From IMG/VR virus record IMGVR_UViG_3300037245_001091, positions 1 to 27,687 of that record: a DNA stretch of 27,687 nucleotides; one strand, written 5' to 3'. The stretch is from a virus. The notes below the pieces were generated by a model. The model searched no databases and was not told where the DNA came from. It saw nothing but the letters and a program-made list of their open reading frames with translations. The stretch's first letter is position 1, and every line of letters starts with the position of its first letter. Positions 8,407 to 15,365 of this stretch are shown here, one piece after another. The position numbers and the translations under genes are program-made.

Positions 8407-10128
8407 ATGAATAATTTTCTCAGGTCAGAGCCGCAACTCACGTGCTTCGCTCCGATTGACTTGAAGCAGGCGGATCTTTACATCCGCGACGGTTTCGATA
8501 ATGATACGAGCACGCCTACTACTGGTGCTGTTGAGCCGATTGGTGAATCAATTATCGCTATCAGTAATATGGATACTGTTGTTCCAATTGGTGCTACAGT
8601 CAAATTTGGCAGTGATGACACTGAGTACACTGTCTCGGCCAAGGTTGATGGTGGCGGAACTAACGAACAGCAAGTCATCCAGATTGATGATGCCACCAGC
8701 GGCGGGACTTTCAAGCTGCAATTCAGCGGCGAGGACACCGGTACTATTGCGTACGGCGCGAATGCCGCGACGGTTCAATCTGCGCTTGAAGCTCTGAGTA
8801 CGATCGGTGTTGGTAAGGTGACTGTCTCGGGTGCGAGTCCCGAGTGGACGGTTACGTTCGTCAGCACGTTTGCATCCACTGATGTAGACCTCATTACCGG
8901 CGACGGTACGAGTCTCACTGGCGGTGACCTAACTGATGTCGACGTCACGGAGACGACGACCGGCGTAGCGGCCGTGAATGAAGTCCAAACTCTCACGGTC
9001 ACAGGCACGCCTGCTGGCGGTGACACCGTCATCAGTTATGGCGGCGACTCTACTGGGGACATCCCGTATGACGCGGAAGCCGCTGACGTCGAACTTGCGC
9101 TTGAGGCGATGGATTCCATTCCACAGGGTGAAGCTACGTGTGGTGGCGGGCCGTGGCCAGGTTCTGCAATCACGGTGACCTTCAGTGGTTCACTAGCAGG
9201 ACAAGACGTCACAATGCTGACGAATGTCGATAGCTTCACTGGGGGTACCGCCCCGGTATTGACCATTACTGAGACTACTCCCGGCGTGGAGGCTGTCGAC
9301 GAAGTCCAGACTGTTCATATCAACAGTAGCGTTACTGGTGGTACGTTCACGCTTACGTATGCCGGGCAGACTACGTCTCCAGGGATTGCGCCAGATGCCA
9401 CTGCTGCGCAGGTTAAAGCGGCTCTTGAGTCGCTTAGTAATATCGATCCAGGTGATTTGACGGTTACTGGCGGCGCCGGCCCCAAAAAGGATTGGATCGT
9501 CGAATTTGGCGGCACTCTTGCTGCTACTGACGTCGCTGCGATGACCGGTACTGGCACGAGCCTTACGGGTGGTAGTTCCACGACTGTCTCCACTTGGGAG
9601 TCTGTCAAGGGAGTCACGGCAACTGGCAGTTCACAGATTACTGTGAGTCCAGGGCTTGTTTTGGCTACGACTGTTGGGGGTTCCGTGACCTTTAATGGCC
9701 GTAAGTTGGAAATCAAAATCGGTGAAGGAAACCTGACCTTCACGGAGAACACTCCGCACGATTACATCCTCGATCGAGGTCTACTGGACACAGTGCGTCT
9801 GGCCGATCAAGAGCCGATGGATGTGTCTTTCGAGTTTACTTGGGAATTCTTGAGCGCTGTAAGTGCCTCTGGTACTCCGACTATCAAGGAAGCTCTCAAG
9901 AATACCGGTGAGGCTTCAGACTGGGAATCTTCCTCTGACGATGCGTGCGAGCCATACTGCGTTGATATTGAAGTCAACTACGACCCCGGTTGTGGTGGCG
10001 ATAATACGGAACTGATCGTGTTGCAGCAATTCCGGACAGATTCTCTTGACCATAATCTGCGGGACTCACAAGTCTCGGCGACTGGAAAATGCAACGTTAC
10101 TGGAGCTGTTGAAACCCGAGGAGCCTGA
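8407..10128 (+). CDS. Tail tube (major tail) protein with three inserted repeats
   Basis: 573 residues from ATG 8407 (GGAG six bases upstream); a start at 8326 would lie inside the previous gene. The N-terminal ~85 residues and C-terminal ~170 residues form a beta-rich body (TVKFGSDDTEYTVSAKV at the front, SQITVSPGLVLATTVGGSVTF and RKLEIKIGEGNLTFTEN at the back). Between them lie three tandem repeats of 105-107 residues (about 86-190, 191-297, 298-403), each with the pattern NEVQT...GGTFTLTY...ATAAQVKAALESL...TVTGG...VTFSGTLAGTDV...TGGTA. The repeats seem to be inserted in a loop of the tube fold. The next gene is the tail assembly chaperone, the usual order. Tube assignment is from position, size and the shared leader with the capsid gene. 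Confidence 0.75.
   Translation: MNNFLRSEPQLTCFAPIDLKQADLYIRDGFDNDTSTPTTGAVEPIGESIIAISNMDTVVPIGATVKFGSDDTEYTVSAKVDGGGTNEQQVIQIDDATSGGTFKLQFSGEDTGTIAYGANAATVQSALEALSTIGVGKVTVSGASPEWTVTFVSTFASTDVDLITGDGTSLTGGDLTDVDVTETTTGVAAVNEVQTLTVTGTPAGGDTVISYGGDSTGDIPYDAEAADVELALEAMDSIPQGEATCGGGPWPGSAITVTFSGSLAGQDVTMLTNVDSFTGGTAPVLTITETTPGVEAVDEVQTVHINSSVTGGTFTLTYAGQTTSPGIAPDATAAQVKAALESLSNIDPGDLTVTGGAGPKKDWIVEFGGTLAATDVAAMTGTGTSLTGGSSTTVSTWESVKGVTATGSSQITVSPGLVLATTVGGSVTFNGRKLEIKIGEGNLTFTENTPHDYILDRGLLDTVRLADQEPMDVSFEFTWEFLSAVSASGTPTIKEALKNTGEASDWESSSDDACEPYCVDIEVNYDPGCGGDNTELIVLQQFRTDSLDHNLRDSQVSATGKCNVTGAVETRGA
8662..9615 (+). repeat. Three tandem ~105-codon repeats in the tail tube gene
   Basis: Units start at 8662, 8977 and 9298. 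Each encodes an N/D-E-V/Q-Q-T start, a GGTF/GGDT strand, an AA.VQ.ALEAL helix, a T(V)TF..(S/T)LA/FA..DV segment and a closing TETT.GV strand. Protein similarity is evident; DNA similarity is only partial, so the duplication is not very recent. Confidence 0.85.
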
Positions 10129-10132
10129 GTAA

Positions 10133-10609
10133 ATGAAACTCAACGGTAAGAAAATTGAAGGTCCTAACGAAGTTACGATTGTGATCCCGCGTGGATCGGG
10201 TGAGGACATTGTCCTTAAAGCCCGTGCTGTGTTGGATTTGGATGATTTTGAGGAGATGTGTCCTCTCCCCACTCCGCCTTCCCGCCGCATGGCTGGAGGC
10301 GCGGATGTGCCAAACTTGAAGGATCAAGGATATGTGTCAGCGCTTCAACGCCGGAATGTAATGCGTCTGAATTACATTGTACTGTCGTCGTTGGAAGCCA
10401 CGGAAGGACTGGAGTGGGAAACCGTTGACATCTCGGATTCCAATACGTGGGATAATTTTAACACTGAATTGAAAGACGCCGGCTTCAGTCCGATTGAGAT
10501 TCAGCGGATTGTCGCCGACATACTCAACGTGAATGCGTTAGATGAAGCTAAGATCGAAGAAGCGAGACAACGTTTTTTACTAGCAGCCCAGGAAGCACAC
10601 GTCGTCTAA
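10133..10609 (+). CDS. Tail assembly chaperone, short form (gpG-like)
   Basis: 158 residues. Starts LNGKKIEGPNEVTIVIPRG, with a central LSSLEATEGLEWETVDISD motif and a helical C-terminus (IQRIVADILNVNALDEAKIEEARQRF), a pattern I associate with phage tail assembly chaperones encoded between the tail tube and tape measure genes. Such proteins coat the tape measure during tail assembly and are absent from the mature virion. The 3' end carries a T TTT TTA slippery heptamer (10573-10579) giving a second, longer product by -1 frameshift. A GAGGAG ribosome binding site lies upstream of ATG 10133. Confidence 0.85.
   Translation: MKLNGKKIEGPNEVTIVIPRGSGEDIVLKARAVLDLDDFEEMCPLPTPPSRRMAGGADVPNLKDQGYVSALQRRNVMRLNYIVLSSLEATEGLEWETVDISDSNTWDNFNTELKDAGFSPIEIQRIVADILNVNALDEAKIEEARQRFLLAAQEAHVV
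10573..10579 (+). promoter_or_regulatory. -1 ribosomal frameshift slippery heptamer
   Basis: T TTT TTA in the zero frame (codons TTT 10574-10576, TTA 10577-10579), a canonical X XXY YYZ site. The -1 frame beyond it is open to TGA 10786-10788 and encodes a chaperone T-type domain. A possible downstream stem (GCAG at 10583-10586 with CTGC at 10628-10631) was not evaluated energetically. Confidence 0.8.
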
Positions 10610-10788
10610 TTCTACCGAAAGGACGGACTGCATTGTACGCCATTTGGAAAGCATGTGATCGTTTTGGGATAATGCCTCCAGGCGTAAAACCAACTTCCTG
10701 GGATGACAATAATGTTGTTGCCCAAGCAGAAATGTTAGCTTACTCGCAGATACGTGAAGTAGAACATGTTGGCTGTCCACTGTTATGA
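10579..10788 (+). CDS. Frameshift-only extension of the tail assembly chaperone (gpT-like)
   Basis: This frame adds 69 residues after the slip, giving a fusion of 149 plus 69 = 218 residues. It contains LYAIWKACDRFGIMPPGV, then TSWDDNNVVAQAEMLAYSQI, and ends EVEHVGCPLL. The pattern FGI.PPGV...SWDD....QAE..A..QI is what one expects of the T part of G-T chaperones, which recruits tail tube subunits to the chaperone-bound tape measure. No good independent start exists (only TTG 10633 without a ribosome binding site). The stop TGA overlaps the ATG of the next gene (ATGA, 10785-10788), so ribosomes that frameshift are well placed to start the next gene. Without this reading the stretch 10610-10784 would be an unexplained gap. 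Confidence 0.8.
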   Translation, partial: TSSPGSTRRLILPKGRTALYAIWKACDRFGIMPPGVKPTSWDDNNVVAQAEMLAYSQIREVEHVGCPLL

Positions 10789-11261
10789 AGTTCACCGGAT
10801 CGCTCATAGGGTTGACGCTCGACCATCAGGAAGCTCTCAAAGCTATGGAAGAGCATCTAGTAAGCGAGTTACATCGCTGTACAGGTGCTTGGGTCCAAGC
10901 TATTGCGGGTCCTGGTGGTCGGGTTCCCCTATGGTCCGGTATGGCGCGTGCTTCCTTAATGGAAGTAAGCCAATTGGTGAACAGCCAGATTGTGATTTCA
11001 GCATTAAAAGCGCCCAGTAGGGTACAGGAAGGTGCTCGACTTGGGACAGCAGAGCAGACCATACGACCAGATCTCTACCAGATAGAAATTATTACTGACG
11101 TGGAACACTGGAACATTCAAGAATACGAAAAAGTGTCAAAAGGCGGAAGCAAATCCGCCCCGTGGCGAGCATTAGAGTTCGCATCAGTCGCGTTTCTTGC
11201 GTGTGCAGCGACAGTGTCATTACCAGTCCCGGTATTCAAATCCTTTGTAAGGAAGGTGTAG
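10785..11261 (+). CDS. Probable minor tail protein, HK97 gp10-like
   Basis: 158 residues, start overlapping the frameshifted chaperone stop. An N-terminal helical part (TLDHQEALKAMEEHLVSELHRCTGAWVQAI) is followed by VPLWSGMARASLMEVSQLVN, similar to the W(S/T)G.AR.S motif of gp10-type tail completion proteins. A C-terminal segment (ALEFASVAFLACAATVSLPVPVF) is hydrophobic. Location between chaperone and tape measure is unusual for gp10-type proteins, which normally come before the tail tube, so the assignment is tentative. Confidence 0.5.
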   Translation: MKFTGSLIGLTLDHQEALKAMEEHLVSELHRCTGAWVQAIAGPGGRVPLWSGMARASLMEVSQLVNSQIVISALKAPSRVQEGARLGTAEQTIRPDLYQIEIITDVEHWNIQEYEKVSKGGSKSAPWRALEFASVAFLACAATVSLPVPVFKSFVRKV

Positions 11262-11262
11262 C

Positions 11263-14200
11263 ATGGCTAACGAACATCATACAGTCTTAGGTTTTGACGC
11301 CAGTCAGGCGATTAGTACCCTATCGAGATTGGAACATGCCACGACATCGTACGCCGCAGGCGTCGATATCGCAACAGGTTCTATCATCAATTATAATCGG
11401 GTAGCTAAGCAAACTGACGCTGGCTTAAGGAAGAACGCTGCCAATATGAGTCTTGTCTCGCAGTCTATGAATGACTTCGGCAAGACAGCTTCAAAACTAC
11501 CGCCGTCACACCCAGTCTCGCAAGCCCTAAAAACACTTGACAAGGACGCCACAAAGGCGGCACAAAGCCTGACGCTTACATGGAAAAGTATGGCCAGGAT
11601 CTTCACGATTCAGGCTTTGCATGGGGCGATTTCACAATTAACTTCTGTTCTGAGTGACTCAGTTGAGGAAGCTCGTGCCTTCGGTATAGCTATTGCAGAA
11701 GTCGAGACGATTGCCGGACCGCTAGGTCTCACTTTCGACCAGCTTGCCGAGCAGGCTCGCGGTGTCGCTGAGGCCATCGGCGCGCCTCTTGACGTAGTCG
11801 CTGAAGCGCAGTACCAATTGTACTCGAATCAGGTAGGTGGTGCGGTAGAGAGTACACTGGCTTTGGAAGCCGCTAGTAAGCTATCTATCGCTGCTGTCAC
11901 TTCACTCAATGACTCGGTCGCCGTGACCACGGGTGTAATGAACTCGTATGGTATTTCTGCGGCGCGGGCTGAGGAAATTTCTGCTAAGCTATTCCGCACT
12001 GTCGAGCTAGGCCGTGTTCGTGCTGCTGAATTGGCTAACACTCTCGGTCGAACGACAGTCATTGCCGCACAGCTAGGCGTGAGCTACGAGGAAGTTTTAA
12101 CATCAATCGCTACTATGACTATCCAGGGACAGAAAGCGTCAGATGCTCAGACGCGATTGACCCAGGTGATGTTAAAATTGATCAAGCCTACGGACGCAAT
12201 GAAGGAAGCGTACAAAGAACTAGGAATAGTGTCAGCCGAGGCAGGTATTCAAGCGTTCGGCTTCCAAGGTTTTCTTGAGAAGTTACGTGAGACTACGGAT
12301 GGTTCGGTCACTGAGTTCGCTCAACTATTCGGGCGGGTTCGTGCTACTGCAGGTGCTCTAGGTCTCACTGGTAAAGCCGCTGAGCGTTACCACGAAAATT
12401 TGGAGAAGATTAACTCTACTACCACAGAGTTGCTAGACCAAAAGGTCGAGATCATTATGCAGACTAACGCGAAGCAAGTTGAGAAGGAACTTAATAATCT
12501 TCACGTTAACACTGTCGTAAATTTTGGAACAGGTCTCAATGACTTGCTAGCCAGTATATTCCGATTCTTTGGTGGCGCTGTCAAGACAATTAACGCTCTA
12601 GCGACGGCTGCTGGAATAGCAGGTGCGGCGTTCTTATTGATGCGTAATAAAGCAATTGCGTCTTTCGTAGCTATTAGAGTGCAGGCACTCGCCGCGGCTG
12701 TAGGAGTTGGGACGCTAAATGCCAGCATGCTCAGTTTGGCCACTAGCCCAGTAGTAGTTGCAGCAGCTTTCGCTTTGGCTACCGCCACGGTAATAAAGTT
12801 TTTCGTTACTACGCAGGAGGAAGCTAACAAGACTCTTGACCTGTTCAAAGAATTACGTACAAAGGAATTTGCCGCGCAACTCAAGTCACAGGACAAGGCG
12901 TTTAAGGCCAGGCAAAAGAACAGCAAAAAAATTATCGCTGAAACTCAGAAATGGTTGACCACCGCGGTCAAATTGCAGGAAGCAGCCATTGAAAGAGCTT
13001 CAGATCTTGAGAAACGCGCAACGGACTCACTTAACAGCCAACTGAGTGATCGCGCTGGCTCTTTGCGGTCTTACGTTGGCAGTATAATCAATCTTGCGGA
13101 TACACTTGATTCTAGACTCAAAAAATTGGATGAGTCTTCACAGGAAGTCGCCCGCAACATTGAAGACTTCCAATTCGGTCGGGGTCTTAGAGACTTAAAT
13201 GACGTTCAAAAAATCTACGCCTTAATCAATAAGGCGCAAGATACACGAAAACAAAGCACGGCCGCCTTGAACGCAGGTGAACGCGAACTCGCAGCGTCTC
13301 TGTCTGCTCAAGCAGAAGAGTACGCTAAGCAGGGACTGCAACTTGCCGACAATAATGATAACCGTGCTCTCGCTCGTAAGGCCGAACAGGAAGTTATATT
13401 TACACTTAGTCAGCAGCAATCCTTGAATTTCGGGATCGCAAAGCAGGAAGAAGCTCGTAAGAAATTAGCTGAGGAGCAGCTTCCGGCACTGCTCGCACAG
13501 TCCAATCAGCTTGATCAACTAGTATCTAAGCTGAAGGATACTGAGGTTGAAATCAGGAAGGGTGGTAAGTCTGAGAAAGAGATTCAACAGATAGTAGCAA
13601 AACGACTTAGCATCATTAAAGATATTGAGCAAGTACAGGCTCGTATTGCTAAGGGCTCTGACGTATCCGCTGAACTTGGTCTCGAGGACCAATTCGATGC
13701 GGCCCTAAAAGCTGTGCGTGAAGGCATCACTGGCCAAGAGATGAATCTCTCTGAGATTGTTACTTTTGAGGCTGACGCTATAGCTGGCGCATTGAATCTA
13801 GAATTGAATAAAATTGACGCAACGCGTCTGGCTAAGTTAGAGCTTACATTGGACGTCAAAGGTCCTGCTGCAGTGGCTGCGGCATTGACAGCGATACCAG
13901 GAGCCATGGAAGCTGCTAATGAGCAGATTGAGAAAAATAAGGTTCTCATGTTTGAGGCTAGTAATGTATACGTAGATATCCTTAGCGACATGACGGCTTT
14001 GGAAGAGTCCTTGGGTACTAGCACTCTTGACATCTTGAGACTACAGCAATTCAAGCAGATAGCTGATGAAGCTGCGAAACAGATCCAAAAAATAAGCGAT
14101 CCATCCAGTGGTGTGCGTAGAATAGATATAGAAAACAATATCCAGGGACTGCGGAATATGGCCCAAGCACTCGAGACCGCGGGAGATATTGAGTCCGCCG

Positions 14201-14751
14201 CTATAGTGGTGACAGCCGCTGACAAATTACTTGCCGCTTTATCTAAGCTGTCACAAGTTCAAATTTCGTCCGCAGGCGTTGAAGCCCAGCAAGCAATACG
14301 TTCTGTAGGTGAAGCCGCAGAAGAGTCAGCAAAGAAAACTGAGTTGGCTACGGAAGCTATTAACAACAGTATACAGGTAATAAAACAAAATGCTATTGCG
14401 GCTTTTAACGCGATATCACGACTAACACTGGGCGCGGGCGCCGTCCAGAATAATGCGCATGGCGCTATGTACTTAGCCGGCGGCGGATTCACTCCGCGCG
14501 GCACAGACAGAATTGCAGCGATGTTGTCCAGGGGAGAATCTGTAAACACTTCTGATTCCACAAGAAAGTTTGCGTCACAAATACAAGCAATGAACGCTGG
14601 CGTGACGCCAGTATACCGTAACGCTGGAGGAACTACTACAATCGGGGATACGAATATAACTGTGCAGGGTGCATCTTCACCACAACAAACTGCGCGTGAA
14701 GTGATGGCAGCGATTCGACGTGAGCAACGGCGTAACACATCATCTTTTTAG
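11263..14751 (+). CDS. Tail tape measure protein, TP901 family core
   Basis: 1162 residues. The TP901-type core is at about residues 140-320: AFGIAIAEVETIAGPLG, AEAQYQLYSNQVGGA, AAVTSLNDSVAVTTGVMNSYG, SAKLFRTVELGRVRAAELANTLG and AAQLGVSYEEVLTSIATMT. Hydrophobic helices follow at about 435-525 (INALATAAGIAGAAFLLM; SPVVVAAAFALATATVIKFF), then long coiled-coil regions (530-1050), then a Gly-rich C-terminus (GGGFTPRGTDRIAAMLSRGE), typical of tape measure proteins. It sets tail length and may help DNA passage through the host membrane; at about 0.15 nm per residue, 1162 residues imply a tail near 170 nm. AAGGAAGG precedes ATG 11263. Confidence 0.92.
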   Translation: MANEHHTVLGFDASQAISTLSRLEHATTSYAAGVDIATGSIINYNRVAKQTDAGLRKNAANMSLVSQSMNDFGKTASKLPPSHPVSQALKTLDKDATKAAQSLTLTWKSMARIFTIQALHGAISQLTSVLSDSVEEARAFGIAIAEVETIAGPLGLTFDQLAEQARGVAEAIGAPLDVVAEAQYQLYSNQVGGAVESTLALEAASKLSIAAVTSLNDSVAVTTGVMNSYGISAARAEEISAKLFRTVELGRVRAAELANTLGRTTVIAAQLGVSYEEVLTSIATMTIQGQKASDAQTRLTQVMLKLIKPTDAMKEAYKELGIVSAEAGIQAFGFQGFLEKLRETTDGSVTEFAQLFGRVRATAGALGLTGKAAERYHENLEKINSTTTELLDQKVEIIMQTNAKQVEKELNNLHVNTVVNFGTGLNDLLASIFRFFGGAVKTINALATAAGIAGAAFLLMRNKAIASFVAIRVQALAAAVGVGTLNASMLSLATSPVVVAAAFALATATVIKFFVTTQEEANKTLDLFKELRTKEFAAQLKSQDKAFKARQKNSKKIIAETQKWLTTAVKLQEAAIERASDLEKRATDSLNSQLSDRAGSLRSYVGSIINLADTLDSRLKKLDESSQEVARNIEDFQFGRGLRDLNDVQKIYALINKAQDTRKQSTAALNAGERELAASLSAQAEEYAKQGLQLADNNDNRALARKAEQEVIFTLSQQQSLNFGIAKQEEARKKLAEEQLPALLAQSNQLDQLVSKLKDTEVEIRKGGKSEKEIQQIVAKRLSIIKDIEQVQARIAKGSDVSAELGLEDQFDAALKAVREGITGQEMNLSEIVTFEADAIAGALNLELNKIDATRLAKLELTLDVKGPAAVAAALTAIPGAMEAANEQIEKNKVLMFEASNVYVDILSDMTALEESLGTSTLDILRLQQFKQIADEAAKQIQKISDPSSGVRRIDIENNIQGLRNMAQALETAGDIESAAIVVTAADKLLAALSKLSQVQISSAGVEAQQAIRSVGEAAEESAKKTELATEAINNSIQVIKQNAIAAFNAISRLTLGAGAVQNNAHGAMYLAGGGFTPRGTDRIAAMLSRGESVNTSDSTRKFASQIQAMNAGVTPVYRNAGGTTTIGDTNITVQGASSPQQTAREVMAAIRREQRRNTSSF

Positions 14752-14755
14752 GAGG
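14750..14755 (+). promoter_or_regulatory. Ribosome binding site deciding the start at 14762
   Basis: AGGAGG overlaps the tape measure stop codon (TAG 14749-14751) and lies six bases before ATG 14762. It favours this start over an in-frame start at 14720 within the tape measure gene. Confidence 0.8.
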
Positions 14756-14761
14756 CTACTG

Positions 14762-15307
14762 ATGGATAACTCGATCAATTTTAAGGGCAGGTTCGTTGTT
14801 GAGCATTGGAGGGACGACAAGCACATTGCAACTTACGAGTTGCAAAATGGTGTAACGATTGAAGGTAAGAATTTCAATCTGGACGTGTTCTTCCACGCCA
14901 CGACAGCCGCGCCGACTTGGTGGCTCGGACTTATTGACGATGATAGTTATGTTGCGCTTGCCGAGGGTGACACATACGACGATATTGACCAGGCCGGTAA
15001 CGGATGGGATGAGTATCAGGACTACACTGACGCTAACAACACTGACAGCACGACGACGCGACCTGAGTTCCTGGAAAATGCTGCGTCAGCCAAGTCGATT
15101 ACCAATGGCACGCAGGCGATCTATGACATCACGGCGCCTGGCGGTGTAGTGAAAGGAATTTTCGCAGTAGGTCTTGGCGCGAACGCTAATCTTAAGGGTG
15201 ACCATGCTAATGATGGAAAATTGTGGGCCACTGCCCTCTTTACTGGCGGCGACGTCGTTGTCGCGACTAGCGATCAATTGAAGGTCACTTACACCGTCAG
15301 CACTTAA
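14762..15307 (+). CDS. Phage virion-associated beta-sandwich protein
   Basis: 181 residues. Pattern: GKNFNLDVFFHATTAAPTWWLGLID, then ALAEGDTYDDIDQAGNGWDEYQDYTD, then RPEFL..AASAKSITN, then APGGVVKGIFAVG and LWATALFTGGDVVVATSDQLKVTYTVS at the end. Proteins of this design (N-terminal linker, WW.GLID, a W.E...Y motif and a final LKVTYTVS strand) recur in phage structural modules and are likely virion components, though their exact role is unknown to me. Positioned between tape measure and tail-tip genes, a tail decoration or tip component is plausible. Confidence 0.7.
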   Translation: MDNSINFKGRFVVEHWRDDKHIATYELQNGVTIEGKNFNLDVFFHATTAAPTWWLGLIDDDSYVALAEGDTYDDIDQAGNGWDEYQDYTDANNTDSTTTRPEFLENAASAKSITNGTQAIYDITAPGGVVKGIFAVGLGANANLKGDHANDGKLWATALFTGGDVVVATSDQLKVTYTVST

Positions 15308-15365
15308 CCCCACTGAGCAGGTGAGTGGAGGAATGGACTCCCCCACGTAACCTGATTTTAGAATC
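15308..15365 (+). other. Short untranslated gap before the second propeller gene
   Basis: 58 nt. Contains a weak stem (GTG..GGAG 15321-15330 against CTCC..CAC 15338-15346) and a five-codon frame (ATG 15333 to TAA 15350) directly after GGAGG, too close to it for efficient initiation. No ribosome binding site is visible for ATG 15366, so start of the next gene may depend on re-initiation. Nothing else recognisable. Confidence 0.35.

Noticed and set aside
15333-15350. Five-codon frame (MDSPT) before the second propeller gene
   Set aside because: The ribosome binding sequence is only one base from the ATG, too close for normal initiation; kept only as a possible re-initiation aid in the gap entry.
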